This document shows, in pieces, positions 30,671 through 41,213 of a stretch of 64,000 bases of DNA. Source of the stretch: Pyropia haitanensis (taxonomy: Eukaryota; Rhodophyta; Bangiophyceae; Bangiales; Bangiaceae). How positions within the stretch are numbered: the stretch's first letter is position 1; every line of letters starts with the position of its first letter. Location of the stretch: contig SDUX01000007.1 in assembly GCA_008729055.1 (NCBI GenBank), positions 2,032,064-2,096,063 on the forward strand. Reading direction: 5' to 3'. The notes beneath the pieces are model-generated. The model saw only the letters and a list, made by a program, of their open reading frames with translations, did not search any database and was not told the DNA's origin. Position numbers and translations under genes: made by a program.

Positions 30671-32187
30671 GGCTGCCGCGGCGCTCACGACGCGGGGGAG
30701 GCGATGGCAGCGACGCGGCGGCCGCGGCGGGACGGGAGGGAGCTCTGCGGCGCCCACAGCCGATGCGCGTCGCACCGGCCCAGATCATCGCGGCGACCAC
30801 GACCGCCGCGGGCGGCCGCAACCACAGGCGTAGCCAACCGGATGGTGTGCCGAAAAAGCCGGAAAAGCGATTGGTGGGAGCAAAAAACTAAGCCGCGAAT
30901 CCGCCATCTTGGCCGCCGCCTCTTCCCGCCCTCGGGTGTTGTCGCAGCCCCCGCCACTCTCGCGGTGACCTCGCCACTGGGCACTACGGCCACGCAAGGC
31001 AGGTGAGAGTAGCGGCGTGCCGCTGCCAACGACCAGGCGCCAGCCCTGCGCAGGGCGGTATCGCCCTCGCGGAGGGGAGCCCGCCACCCCCACTGGCGGT
31101 CTTGGCTGCGGGCGGACGCGGCCGGCATCAGCCGCGCGACGTGGTGCCCACGCGCCGTCCACCTCCAATGAATGCAAGCTTTGTCATGATGGGGGCGCAT
31201 CATCACACCCTCCCTTTTGTTCGCGGTCGGTCATCGATTGATGTCATCCTCTTGGTGCCCTTCTCACGGTGCCAAGAGGCTCGAAGCATCAGCGGTAGCG
31301 CCTGTGAGTCCATGTGCGCTCCTGCTACTGGAAGCGCTACCAAGGACCGAAACCAAACTGGGTCTCGCCCTGTGGTCGTGGGTGTGAGGGCCTTTGCCTG
31401 TGGTGGGGGGGGGGGGTTTTCGCGTACAAGACCAAGCACGAGGCAACCGATGCATCCAGTTGTTCAAGTTCATCGATTGAAGAAAAACCTGCTTCATCCG
31501 GTGTTGCCAAACGCGTTGCCGTTCCGTCGGCGACCGGGAGCTGGACGACCAAGAGATGGCTACCACGGAATCGCCATCTCGAGACTGACAAGTAGCTCGT
31601 GTTTGGTGCGAGGACTGGGGAATCTCGTGTAACCTCACGAGCAATTGATGTATTGCACAGGCACTCGGCCAAAGACAACTTTTGTCGCACGATGACAGAA
31701 CGATGCGGTCCGTCCGGCCGTGGATGACTGCTCCTGCGGTTTGTGTCCCTCCAGGCGGAACGCATGCAACAGACGGCCATCCCGACCGCGCAGTGCAGAT
31801 CTGTGGCCGTCCGCACCCGAGCGGGACGTCCTGGCAGATGCCATACAGGCCACTACCGCCACCACATGCTTCCACGGTGCGGCCAGGCTCCGACGGCTGT
31901 GGCGAATGGGAGGGAGGGGAGTGCCGCATCTGAGTATCTCCACCCCCGAACCGACACCAGCCCAGCCGTCCCACACCGCCGCCATTACCGTCGACCGACA
32001 ACCCCGCTGCAACTCCACACGGTCGCGTCACCGCAGCCTTTGTAGAGTATCCATACCGACAGGTCGTTGCTCCAACCTTTCCCTCTGTCGGACGACAACA
32101 TCCTCCCCGCTCTCCGTTGCTTGTACCCACCACTTCCGCCGTCATCCCCCTTTCCCCTTCCCGCTCCACCTCCGTGTTACTCTCACC
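30671..32187. other. Divergent intergenic region between KAS and the ferredoxin-like gene
   Basis: No gene is supported. 30671-31010 is the KAS 5' flank. 31190-32050 is balanced sequence with stops in all frames of the plus strand. 32060-32187 is CT-rich, as commonly seen immediately before starts in this window, and is the likely 5' UTR and core promoter of the ferredoxin-like gene. Confidence 0.5.
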
Positions 32188-32718
32188 ATGACGGCGTTTG
32201 TTTCCCCCGCTCTGCCGCTGGCGCGCGCCGCCACTGGCGCGGCCTCCACCTTGGGCGCTTCCCCCCTGGGCGGCCACGCCGTCCGCCCGTTTGCGCCCGC
32301 GCGCCCACGGCGTGCCCGCCCGGCGGCGCCGGTTGTGCCGACCGCCATCTACCAAACGGGTCTTGGCGGCCCCCCCCTGCCCAAGTCCCCCCCCCGAACT
32401 GTGACGGTGACGGTGCAGGAGAAGGCTGGCAAGGGATGGAAGACGACGGAGCTGGAGGTGTCGACCGAGGACGACTTCCGCACCGCGCTCCTTGCCGCGG
32501 GCATTGACGTGTACACGCTGCGGGGGAAGCTGACCAACTGTGGCGGGGGTGCCAGCTGCGGCACGTGTAAGGTGGACGTGCTCGAGGGCGGCGCCGTGTG
32601 CAATGGCGTCAGCGGACGGGAGGACCGGAAGCTGGATGGGCAGCCGGAGAGCTGGCGGCTGGCGTGTCAACTCAAGGCGTTTGGGGACGTGACGATTAGG
32701 ACCAAGCCGCAGGCGTAG
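32188..32718 (+). CDS. Plastid-targeted 2Fe-2S ferredoxin-like protein
   Basis: The product is 176 aa. The first about 55 residues are basic, Ala/Pro-rich and hydroxylated, beginning MTAFVSPALPL, and look like a plastid transit peptide. The mature part has the plant-type [2Fe-2S] pattern: Cys118 in NCGGGASCGTC, then Cys124, Cys127 and a distal Cys160 in SWRLACQ, giving C-x5-C-x2-C-x32-C. The classical photosynthetic ferredoxin has C-x4-C-x2-C, so this is a ferredoxin-like relative, not PetF. The CGGG-x-SCGTC core with a distal SWRLACQ resembles the plant NDH-associated ferredoxin-like protein PnsB3 and cyanobacterial relatives, but red algal plastids are not known to have NDH, so the partner is open. 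The product would be a stromal electron carrier. The gene is intronless and intact. Confidence 0.85.
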   Translation: MTAFVSPALPLARAATGAASTLGASPLGGHAVRPFAPARPRRARPAAPVVPTAIYQTGLGGPPLPKSPPRTVTVTVQEKAGKGWKTTELEVSTEDDFRTALLAAGIDVYTLRGKLTNCGGGASCGTCKVDVLEGGAVCNGVSGREDRKLDGQPESWRLACQLKAFGDVTIRTKPQA

Positions 32719-33411
32719 CGTGGACGGAGTGGTAGACGCGAATGGCGAACGTTGGGCGAGCGAGAACACAATTTTGGGAGTGACGGGGTGTGGGGGGACC
32801 GTCCAAAGCAGTGTGGATGACGTTGGGGGGAAGGCGAGGGCGGTGTCGTCTTCCATGTGCCTCTTTGTGCAGGGCAGAGTGGGCAAGCGGTTTGTACAGG
32901 TTGTTTGAGCATATCTATGGGCATCCACTTTATCCTACACCCCCGTCAAAGGTGCCACCCACCAGGCGAGTGCGAAAGAGTGCTCGACACTGGTTGCCAT
33001 CCTGGGCGCCTCCCTGCAGCACAGTGAGGACAGCTTCGATAAGTACGTGACCTGATAGCGTCGACCACATCGACGTACGCGACCTGTGTGGCGACGACAA
33101 GCAGATGATGGTTGAGTTCTGGCTAGTCTGAATACCTTGTCATTTGTGTATTTTTCCGTGCAAGTGCAAAGTTCGATTTCGGGAACAATAGGGCTACTTG
33201 TGTTGTCCTGTGGGTTGCAGCGACTTGGCGGCGCCCGTTGTGCCTGCGAGCGTGAAGGCGGTCAGCTTCACGCCGGACCTCTTTGTACGCAGCCGCTGTG
33301 CCGTGTCCTGCTCTCCACCGCTCATTACCACACCTATCCATCTGGTTGTGCCTGGTGTTCGCAACCTCCCCATCTGCTCGTTGCGGGACCTGCCTCTGGC
33401 TGCCGGCCGCC
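32719..33411. other. Intergenic, includes the 5' flank of DRG1
   Basis: No gene is supported. The T-rich stretch 33120-33200 and the CT-rich stretch before 33412 are plausible promoter and leader of DRG1. 32719-32930 is the 3' flank of the ferredoxin-like gene. Confidence 0.5.
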
Positions 33412-34932
33412 ATGTCTATCCTTCAGAAGATTGAGGAGATTGAGGCGGAGATGGCCAAGACCCAGAAGAACAAGGCTACCGCGTACGTGCATGGATGCTG
33501 GGGTACAAGCGCTTCCTTTGTATCTGCTGATATTTTGTGGGCCTTCGGTACATTTATTTTTGTCGTTGGATGCGGCCACGCCTTGCAGACCAGCTGATAT
33601 CCTATCCTGTGAGGAAGCCGTTGGTTGTTTTCTTTTTCCTGTTTGTCGTCCGGTGTCTCTCTCTTTGCGCACGGCAGAAACCATCTGGGCGGTCTCAAGG
33701 CGAAGCTCGCCAAGCTCCGCCGCGAGCTGATTGCGCCGCCCAAGTCGGGGGGTGGTGGCGGGGAGGGCTTTGAGGTCACCAAGACGGGGGACGCCCGCGT
33801 CGGCCTCGTTGGTTTTCCGTCTGTCGGAAAGTCCACGCTGCTAACCAAGTTGACAGGCACAACGTCTGAAGTAGCGGCCTATGGTGCGTACCTGTCGACC
33901 ACTTGTTGCCAGGCGGTGGGTCTTGCCCCTGTCTGTGTCATTAGGTGTTCTGTTCATCGTGCTTCCTTATGGCTGACCAGCTGGCTTGCACGCGCTTTCC
34001 GAGTGCCCCCCTTGTTACGTGTGTGGCTAACCCGCGCCCCATGCATTTCTTTTTTTTTGTCTGCTGTCTTTGTGAGTCTGGCTGGGGTGTGTGCGCCTGT
34101 GACAACAGAGTTTACAACCCTGACGTGCATCCCCGGTGTCATCCACTACAAGGGTGCAAAAATCCAGCTGCTGGACCTCCCCGGTATCATTGAGGGCGCC
34201 AAGGACGGCAAGGGTCGTGGCCGCCAGGTCATTGCCGTCGCGCGGTCGTGCAACCTCATCCTCCTCTGCCTGGACGCGGCCAAGCCGGCCGTCCACAAGC
34301 GGCTCATCGAGCACGAGATGGAGGGCTTTGGCATCCGGCTCAACAAGCGGCCGCCCGACGTGACGTTTGTGCGCAAGGACCGGGGCGGCATCACCTTTTC
34401 CGCGTCGGTCCAGTCGTCGCTGGACGCGGAGCAGGTGAAGGCTGTCTGCAGCGAGTACCGCATCCACAACGCGGCGTTCCACGTGCGCCGCGAGTGCACC
34501 ATTGACGAGATTATCGACGTCATTGAGGGCAATCGCGTCTACCTGCCGTGCATCTACGTGGTGAACAAGGTGGACGCGATCTCCATGGAGGAGCTCGAGC
34601 TGTACGACCGGCTGCCGCACTACGTGCCGATCAGCAGCAACCTGGACTGGAACCTGGACGGGCTGCTCGAGGCGATGTGGGACAAGCTCAACTTGCTGCG
34701 CGTGTACACCAAGCCGCGGGGGCTCTTCCCTGACTTTGACCAGCCCGTCATCTTGCGCAACGACCGGCGGCACACAACCGTCGAGGCGTTTTGCAACAAG
34801 CTGCACAAGGCCATCATCCACGACTTGAAGCACGCGCTCGTGTGGGGGCGGTCCACCAAGTTCAACCCGCAAAAGGTCGGCAAGGACCACCAGCTGTGTG
34901 ATGAGGACGTGCTCCAACTCGTCAAGCGGTGA
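33412..34932 (+). CDS. DRG1: Developmentally regulated GTP-binding protein DRG1, three exons
   Basis: OBG-class TRAFAC GTPase that binds translating ribosomes together with DFRP partners. Exons are 33412-33482, 33678-33883 and 34109-34932, giving 1,101 nt and 366 aa, essentially the length of animal DRG1. Intron 1 (195 bp) has donor GTACGT and acceptor GGCAG; intron 2 (225 bp) has GTGCGT and AACAG. The junctions restore [20 protein letters not shown] and [19 protein letters not shown]1 is [10 protein letters not shown]3 is [19 protein letters not shown]4 is NKVD in [13 protein letters not shown]. The C-terminal TGS domain ends [18 protein letters not shown]. All motifs are complete and no homopolymer frameshift occurs. 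The start has a good context (GCCGCCATGT). Confidence 0.96.
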
Positions 34933-35371
34933 GTGGAGTCCGCGAGCCTGTGCCGTTGGGCTCCCCTCTCTTGCACCATTCGTTCCCCTCCCCTCTGGCG
35001 TTTCCCCTTTGCTGGTGCAGTAGGATCCTGCCGCTTCGGTGTGGGTCCGTGCAGCCGTGCCGCCAAGATCCCCCCGCATCGCTGTTGCCCAGCCGGCTGC
35101 CACCGAGGCCCCGGCCTCAAGCAAGCCGAAAAAAAAGTCAGAAACCTTGCCCCGTGCTTTCTTGCGTGTTCCTGCTCTTTCCCCGCGTTGCCGCGGCCCC
35201 CGTATTCCTGCGGCGTCCCTGGCATGCGCCGCCAGCAGCGGCTCTGTCTTTCCCGGCACGCGCTCCTAGATTGCAAAATGGGCCGCCACCGCCCCCGTGC
35301 GACGGCAAGCGCGGGCGGGCGGCCGGGCGGGCGGCCGGGCGGGCGGCCGGGTGGGCGGCCGGGGGCCCCCT
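34933..35371. other. Convergent spacer between DRG1 and the NEDD1-like gene
   Basis: A CT-rich 3' flank of DRG1, then an A-run (35127-35133) and a short GGGCGGCCGGGC tandem (35315-35362). No gene is supported. Confidence 0.5.
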
Positions 35372-35665
35372 CTACCCCCGCTGCCGCCCGTCGACGAGCG
35401 CCTGCAGCCGCGCGTTCTCCCGCCGCAGCGCCGCGACCTCGGCGCGCGCCTCGGCCAGCTGCCGCGCCTGCACGGACGCGGGCGTGGGCACGCCACCGCC
35501 ACCGCCACCGCCGCCGCCGTCGCCGCCGGTGGCGCCCAGCTCGGCCAGCGACAGCACCAGCTGTCGGTGGAGGGCGAGCACGTCCGAGCGGAGGTCCTCC
35601 CGCAGCGCGTCCACCTCCTCCGCCACCACCCGCCGGAGGAGGGGCTCCCCAACGCCGGCGCCAAG

Positions 35666-35699
<34 letters not shown>

Positions 35700-36234
35700 G
35701 CCGGCACCCCCACGAACCCATTGGCCGTGCCGCCTCCCCCACCGCCGCCCGGCGGCGCCGCCGCCAGCGGCCCACCGCCGTCAAACCCATCGTCCGACGC
35801 GGCGGGGGTGCCCCCCCCGGCACCCACGTCGGCGCCCCACCCCCCCGCCAGCACCAGCCGCGACGGCAGCAGCTCGACAGACCCCCCCGTTGGTGGCGCC
35901 GCCCGCGCGGCGGGCGCGGCCGCCGCGGCGCTGCCGCCGCCCCCCGACCCGCCGCCCGCGCTGGCGCTGGCAGCGCCCGCAAAGCGGCCGCCGGCCCCGC
36001 CCCGCGACCGCGGCGGGAGGCCGCCCCCCCGGTGGCCGCCGTCGCCGCTGCCGCTGCCGCCGCGCGGCACGGCGGCGGCGGCGGCCGCCGCCGCTGCCGC
36101 CGCGTGGGGGGAGCCCCCGCGGCGCGCGCCCGGCGACCGCCGCCCGTACGCTGCGCCATAGTCGGACGCGCCTGGGCTGTCGCCGCCACCACCGCCCGCC
36201 CCCCCGCCGCCGCCGGCGGGCGCCCACAGGCTGC

Positions 36235-36281
<47 letters not shown>

Positions 36282-37565
36282 GCGTCGGCGTCGCCGACGG
36301 GGGCGCCGCCGAGGGGGGAGAAGAGGTCCTCGTCCCGCCGCCGCGCCTGCCCGCGGGGCGTCGGCGCGACGGCCGCGGCGGCGGCGGCGGCGGCAGACGA
36401 TGACGATGACCGCCGCCGCGCGTCGGCCGGCGCGGCCGGCGCGCCAGGGGGTGTCGGCGCGCGCCCGCCGCCGGCGCCCCCCCCACCGCTGCCGCCGCCG
36501 CTGCCGCCGCCGCCACCCCCCCCCCAACGACCGACGCCGCCGGCGACCGCCCCGACGGGGGCGTCCCCCCCCCCCCGGCACGGGCGCGATGGACAGCCCC
36601 ACCACCGGCGGCGCGGCCGGCCGCGCCGCCCACACCCCCAGCGGCGGCCGTCCCGGCGGGGGCGCCTGTAACCCCCCCCCCCCGCGCCGCCGCCCACCCC
36701 CACCCCCACCCGCAGGTCGTACACGCGCACCGACCCCGCCGCGGTGCCGACGGCGAGCACCTCTGCGGTCGCGTCGAGGGCAGTGACTGGCTCCCCCACG
36801 GCGACCCCCCCCACCCCCCCCCCCCCGGCGCGCGCGGGTCGAGCACCCGCACCCCCCCCCCCAGGCCGCCCGCCAGCCACCCCCCCCCCACGCGACGACC
36901 GCCGTCGCAGGGGCCCCCCCCCCGGCGGCCTCCCACCGGCGCTCCACCCCCCCCCGCACCGTATCCCACAGCGTCACGTCGCCCGCGTCGGCCGCCGCCG
37001 CGACCGCCGCCGGCCGGCCGCGGCCGCCGTACGCAAGGGACACGACCGCCACCCCCGCGGGGGCGGCGAACGCCGCCACCGCCGCCCGCGCGTCGCGGGC
37101 AATGACCGAGACGCGGCCGCCCGCGGCGGCGGCAACGTGGCGGGAGGCGGCGGCGGCGGGGAAGGCGAGCGCGCGGACGGGGGGAGGGGGACGCCGGCCG
37201 CCGCCATTGACGCTGGCGGCGCTGCTGGCGGCGCCGCCGCCGCCGCCGGGGGTGGGGCAGAGCGCCAGCTCCTGCCGCGACGCGGACAGGTCCCACACGC
37301 GGAGCATGCCATCCTCCCCGCCCGACGCGATGTACCGGCTGCCGGGCGTGACCGCCACGCACCGGATGTGCTCGGGCGGCACGCCCGGCCGGCCGCTGCC
37401 GCCGCCGGCCGGTGGCGGCGGCGGCCGGAGCGTGTCGAGCGTGCCCAGACGGGCGGCAGAGTAAAAGACAATCCCGGCGGGCGTGGCGCCGATGAGCACC
37501 TTGCCCGACGGCGTGTACGTGACCGCCGCGTGGGCGGCGGTGACGACGGGGGCGGGGCTGGTCAG

Positions 37566-37599
<34 letters not shown>

Positions 37600-37669
37600 G
37601 CAGCGGGGAGCTCAAACGTGCGGATGCCCGCGGCCGAGGCGGTAGCGATGGCCAGGGGGGGGGGGGCAT
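35372..37669 (-). CDS. NEDD1: NEDD1-like WD40 protein (gamma-tubulin recruitment)
   Basis: NEDD1 binds the gamma-tubulin ring complex through its C-terminus and targets it to microtubule-organising sites. Visible in order: N-terminal beta-propeller pieces LAIATASAAGIRTFELP, RYIASGGEDGMLRVWDLS and DAGDVTLWDTVRGGVERRW; then PVTALDATAEVLAVGTAAGS followed by VRVYDLRV, which closely follows the NEDD1 propeller; a long Gly/Ala/Ser linker; and a C-terminal helix pair LLRRVVAEEVDALREDLRSD, VLALHRQLVLSLAELG, ARAEVAALRRENARLQALV, the layout of the NEDD1 gamma-tubulin-binding domain. The best start is the ATG at 37669-37667, which is joined to the propeller frame only if the following 12-base C run is one base longer. 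Further frame changes occur near 36900 and 36500-36700. The stop is at 35372. An unrelated WD40 protein is the alternative. Confidence 0.65.
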
Positions 37670-38774
37670 CGTGCCGTCTAGGGGGGGGGGGTAAGGAGAC
37701 CCCGCAGCGCCTTGCGCGTGGGCGTCTGGACGGACAGAGCCAGACAGCGGGACCAGTCGACTTGGCGGGAAGAAGCGGGCGGCTCTGCAACAAGAAGAGG
37801 GCGGCTCCGGGACAAAGAAGCGGACGGCGAGAGGGAGGCAGGGAGTGTGGAAAACCAGGCAGTTCACCAGGGACAAGGCGACTGCCGTTGCAGGAGCCCG
37901 TGCTTGTCTCTGTCGACCAGAAAACGCCTGAGGCGCCAGCCGTGGCAGCTTCATAGCCCACCTCCAATGCCACGTGGAGGTCATGAATACATCCGACATA
38001 GTTTCACAAGTCCAACACAATTTCTCGCTTCCGATTCTGTTGACTGTATTCCCTGTCAGGCAAAATCAATACATACGGAAATTTCGTTTCTCATTTCACT
38101 CGTCGTTGCGCTCTCCGCACCTCTCCAGTCTCGCGTGCGGAAGCTCCCGCCGCCCCGCGGGACAGCCGCGCCTTGCGTGTGTGGGCGGCCGCCGCCGGCG
38201 ACCTGCGGTCACGGCGGCGCCACCTCCCCGGTCGGCCTGCCGGCCGCCGTGGGCCACCCCAGACGCGTCCACGTGCTCGCCGCCGCGCGGCCGCGGAGCC
38301 TGCGCGGTGCGGTGCGGGCTGGCGGCGGCGGCGGCGGCGGCGGCGGCTGCGGCGGGTCCGCACGGCCGGGCGTCGTGGCACTGGCGGAGAGGCGACGGCG
38401 GCGCCGCGTCCACCGCGCTGGCGGCCAGGCGGGCGTGGGTGGGTGGGCGGGGCAGGTGATGGTGGCTGGGTGGGCGGGGGCAGGCGCGTGAAGCGGGTTG
38501 GGTGCGTCCCGCCAGCGTGTGGCCGCGTCGAGCGCGTATCCGTCGGGTGCATATCGGGGGCACCCGTTTGGTGCATGCCGGGCGCATCGTCTCGCCACTG
38601 CTCGACAATGCCCCCGCGGGTTGCGGGTCTCACGGGGTGTTGTGTTTGGAGGCGGGATGAGTCAGATGGTCCTGGCGGGATGTCGTCTTTCCGGCGGGCC
38701 CAATCAACAGGGCACCCGCGGCCGCTGACGCCAGCGCTTGACATATTGGCACTGTGCGCTGGGCGGTGCGGGCA
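37670..38774. other. Intergenic; weak plus-strand open stretch 38138-38459
   Basis: 37670-37960 is the 5' flank of the NEDD1-like gene. On the plus strand, 38138-38459 follows an acceptor-like CT-rich tract and is open with GC-rich third positions and several Cys and Trp, but lacks a start and any known domain. I do not call it. Confidence 0.35.
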
Positions 38775-38909
38775 GTACATAGCTCGCCCCAGTGGCGTGC
38801 ATCCTCAACCGTAGGGGGTGTACATAGCTCGCCCCAGTGGCCTGCATCCTCAACCGCAGGGGGTGTACATAGCTCGCCCCAGTGGCCTGCATCCTCAGCT
38901 ATAGGGGGT
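38775..38909 (+). repeat. Three tandem 45-bp units
   Basis: The units start at 38775, 38820 and 38865 with GTACATAGCTCGCCCCAGTGG and are nearly identical; the last diverges at its 3' end (AGCTATAGGGGG). The units are contiguous, with no spacer between them. Confidence 0.9.
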
Positions 38910-39560
38910 AAACCACAGTCCCCCAAAGGATACGTCCAGGTCCAGAGGATCCAAGTGATCAAAGTTTGCCACGGTCACCGATCAATGTAGGAAAGAACAA
39001 CAACGCGGCACGACAGCGTCTGCACAAAGCAGTCACATGGTATCAGTCAAGACACCCCCGCCATGACCAGTGCAACCAACAGCGGGCGAGATATAGAAAA
39101 TACACCAGGGGCGACCTTGTTCATTATACGCGTCCTACGCGAGCACTCGTCCCGCTCACGAAGCACCCGTCCCGCCCACGCAGCACCCCCACCAGCGCGC
39201 CCACTCCCCGCGTGGGACTCGAAATGGGCACAAACCCCAGCCCGTCGAGCGAGGGGGGGGCAGGGCGTACAAACTGGCACACACACACACACAGCCACAG
39301 GAAAAAAGAGGCGGCACGGGCCTGGTGTTGTCGGTCCCCGTTCACCACCATCCGCACGCGGGGGAAACGTCGCCGGTAGCTTTCCAAGAAGCGAGGCGCA
39401 CGAGTAAAAAGAAATGGAAATCAGCACAGTCGGTGCGGGGCGAGCTATAGCCGAGAGCGCCAGGAAGCAGGGCACAGCTGGGACAGCAGCAGCAGCAGTC
39501 GGCGACAGTCGGCAGCATGTCCAACAGCAGACGACGCATGTCAAAGAGAGAGAAAAAAAA
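38910..39560. other. 3' flank of the lipid-anchored protein gene, no gene called
   Basis: Balanced sequence with a short CA run (39281-39290) and A-rich patches. No open frame has convincing composition. Confidence 0.45.
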
Positions 39561-41213
39561 TCAAGCCGCAACGGGTGCCTCCGCTCCCTCCTCCGCCGCG
39601 ATCACGTCTGATGTGACCGTCGTGGTCGACACCGGCGGTTGAGCCTCGTCCTTGGCCACATCAGATGTGACGGCAGGCACGGGCAGTGGCACTGCCGGCG
39701 ACGCCGCCACCGACGGCGTCAGCGTCTCGGGTTCCATCGACGCCTCGCTCGGGGCGGTAACCCCCTCCATCGCCGACGACGACGGCGATGAGCCGCCGGG
39801 CAGGTCCTTGCGGCGGGACGCCAGGGTGGCCTTTTGGATGGCCAGCTCCCGCTGTTGCAGGGCCTCCGCCTTTTGCAGCTCCTCGTACTTGTTGACATTC
39901 TCCTCCACGATCCCGCGCAGGTGCAACCGCCGGCGGTACTCCGCCTCGGTAATCTCTTCGCCCGACACAACGTCAAACACCATCCCACGGTGGCGGGCCG
40001 CCTCCATCCGCGCCGCCTCGTTGGTCTCCACCGCCCCAAACTTGAGCCTCGATCCAAACGCCGGCGCGTCCTCCTCTGGCTGGGCGGGGTGCGAAAACGC
40101 AGCCTGCCGCTCCTTGATCGACGCCGCCACGTCCCCGCTGCCACCATACGAGGCGCGGTTGGGGTCGTTCGGGTCCACCTCACCCGATGGGTCCGCGTCA
40201 TCCTTGGGCGGCGAGGGCGGATCCGTCACCAGCGCCTCGCGCATGGGCGACGACGTCGACGGCGTCGTCGCCGACGACGCTGCTGCTGCTGCTGCCGCCG
40301 CCGCCGCCGCAGTCGCGTCTGGCACATCAGGCTTGGCCTCCGGCTCAGGTGCCGCCACAACCACCGGACGCGGAGGGAGCGGCGCCGGCACGTGGTGGTC
40401 CACGACGGGGGTGTCCGGGATGGAGTCCTCCGGCGCATCCGCAATCTTGGCACCCGCCTCCTCCAAGCCCACCGCCTTGAACTCGGGCGCCTTGGGGACA
40501 ATCGTGTCGGGGGACGGGGACCGGGCGCTCTCCGCGCCCAGCCCATCGGCCGACGACGGCATCGCCTCCTCCGCGTCGGTCCCGTCGGTGGGCACTGCCA
40601 CGGCCGCCGCGGTCACAACGCCGGCCGCACTCGACACCGCCACCGCAACGGGCACCGACGACGATGCGTCAGGCGTGGTGGTGGTAACCGGTAGCAGCGG
40701 CTCAGACGTTGCGACCACAGGCGACGCGTCCGCAGCATCGGTATCGACCGGCGGCACCGGCGCCACCTCGGCGGCCTTATCCGCCGCCACCACCTCCCCG
40801 TCCGACGCCTTCTCCGCCGTCACGGTTACGCCGTCCGGGCCCTCGGCCGTCACCGGGGTGACTCCCTCCGCCTCCTCCTCGGGCGCCTCCGACTCGTCGG
40901 TCGGGGGCGCCCCCCCCAGCACCGCGCTCTTCGCCTTTTTCATCCCCTTCCCGCCCACCCCCGACACGCTCTTGGCCGCCCCGCTCCCCGCTTCCGTCGC
41001 AGACTTGGCCGCCGACTTAGCCGCATCCGCCGCGCTCGCGGCCGCCGACTTGGCCGCATCCGCCGCCCCCGTCGCCGCGCCCTTGGCCTGCCCAGCCGCC
41101 CCCGCCGCCGCCGAGGTGGCCTTCTTGGCCAAGCTCGGCTTGGCCCCCGCTCCCGCCCCCGCCGCCGCGGCGTTGGGATCGTTGGACTTGAAGCAGCCCA
41201 ACACGTTCCCCAT
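39561..41213 (-). CDS. Predicted N-myristoylated/palmitoylated Ala-rich acidic protein
   Basis: The product is 550 aa, intronless and intact. The N-terminus MGNVLGCFKSND has Gly2 and Cys7, a typical dual lipidation site (N-myristoylation plus palmitoylation), so a plasma- or endomembrane-bound protein is predicted. Residues about 20-95 are repeated Ala/Lys/Ser segments (ADAAKSAAASAADAAKSAAK) resembling amphipathic LEA or apolipoprotein-like helices. A long acidic, Pro/Val/Thr-rich disordered region follows. Near the C-terminus a charged, probably helical segment (RHRGMVFDVVSGEEITEAEY, RRRLHLRGIVEENVNKYEEL) is followed by a second disordered tail. I recognise no catalytic domain. The role may be membrane scaffolding or stress protection; both are inference. 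Confidence 0.75.
   Translation of the reverse strand: MGNVLGCFKSNDPNAAAAGAGAGAKPSLAKKATSAAAGAAGQAKGAATGAADAAKSAAASAADAAKSAAKSATEAGSGAAKSVSGVGGKGMKKAKSAVLGGAPPTDESEAPEEEAEGVTPVTAEGPDGVTVTAEKASDGEVVAADKAAEVAPVPPVDTDAADASPVVATSEPLLPVTTTTPDASSSVPVAVAVSSAAGVVTAAAVAVPTDGTDAEEAMPSSADGLGAESARSPSPDTIVPKAPEFKAVGLEEAGAKIADAPEDSIPDTPVVDHHVPAPLPPRPVVVAAPEPEAKPDVPDATAAAAAAAAAAASSATTPSTSSPMREALVTDPPSPPKDDADPSGEVDPNDPNRASYGGSGDVAASIKERQAAFSHPAQPEEDAPAFGSRLKFGAVETNEAARMEAARHRGMVFDVVSGEEITEAEYRRRLHLRGIVEENVNKYEELQKAEALQQRELAIQKATLASRRKDLPGGSSPSSSAMEGVTAPSEASMEPETLTPSVAASPAVPLPVPAVTSDVAKDEAQPPVSTTTVTSDVIAAEEGAEAPVAA

Noticed and set aside
31264..32928. Minus-strand open frame of 554 codons
   Set aside because: It is antisense to the ferredoxin-like gene, whose plus-strand cluster motif is unambiguous.
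38775..38909. CRISPR-like array
   Set aside because: The units are contiguous tandem repeats without spacers, in a eukaryotic genome.
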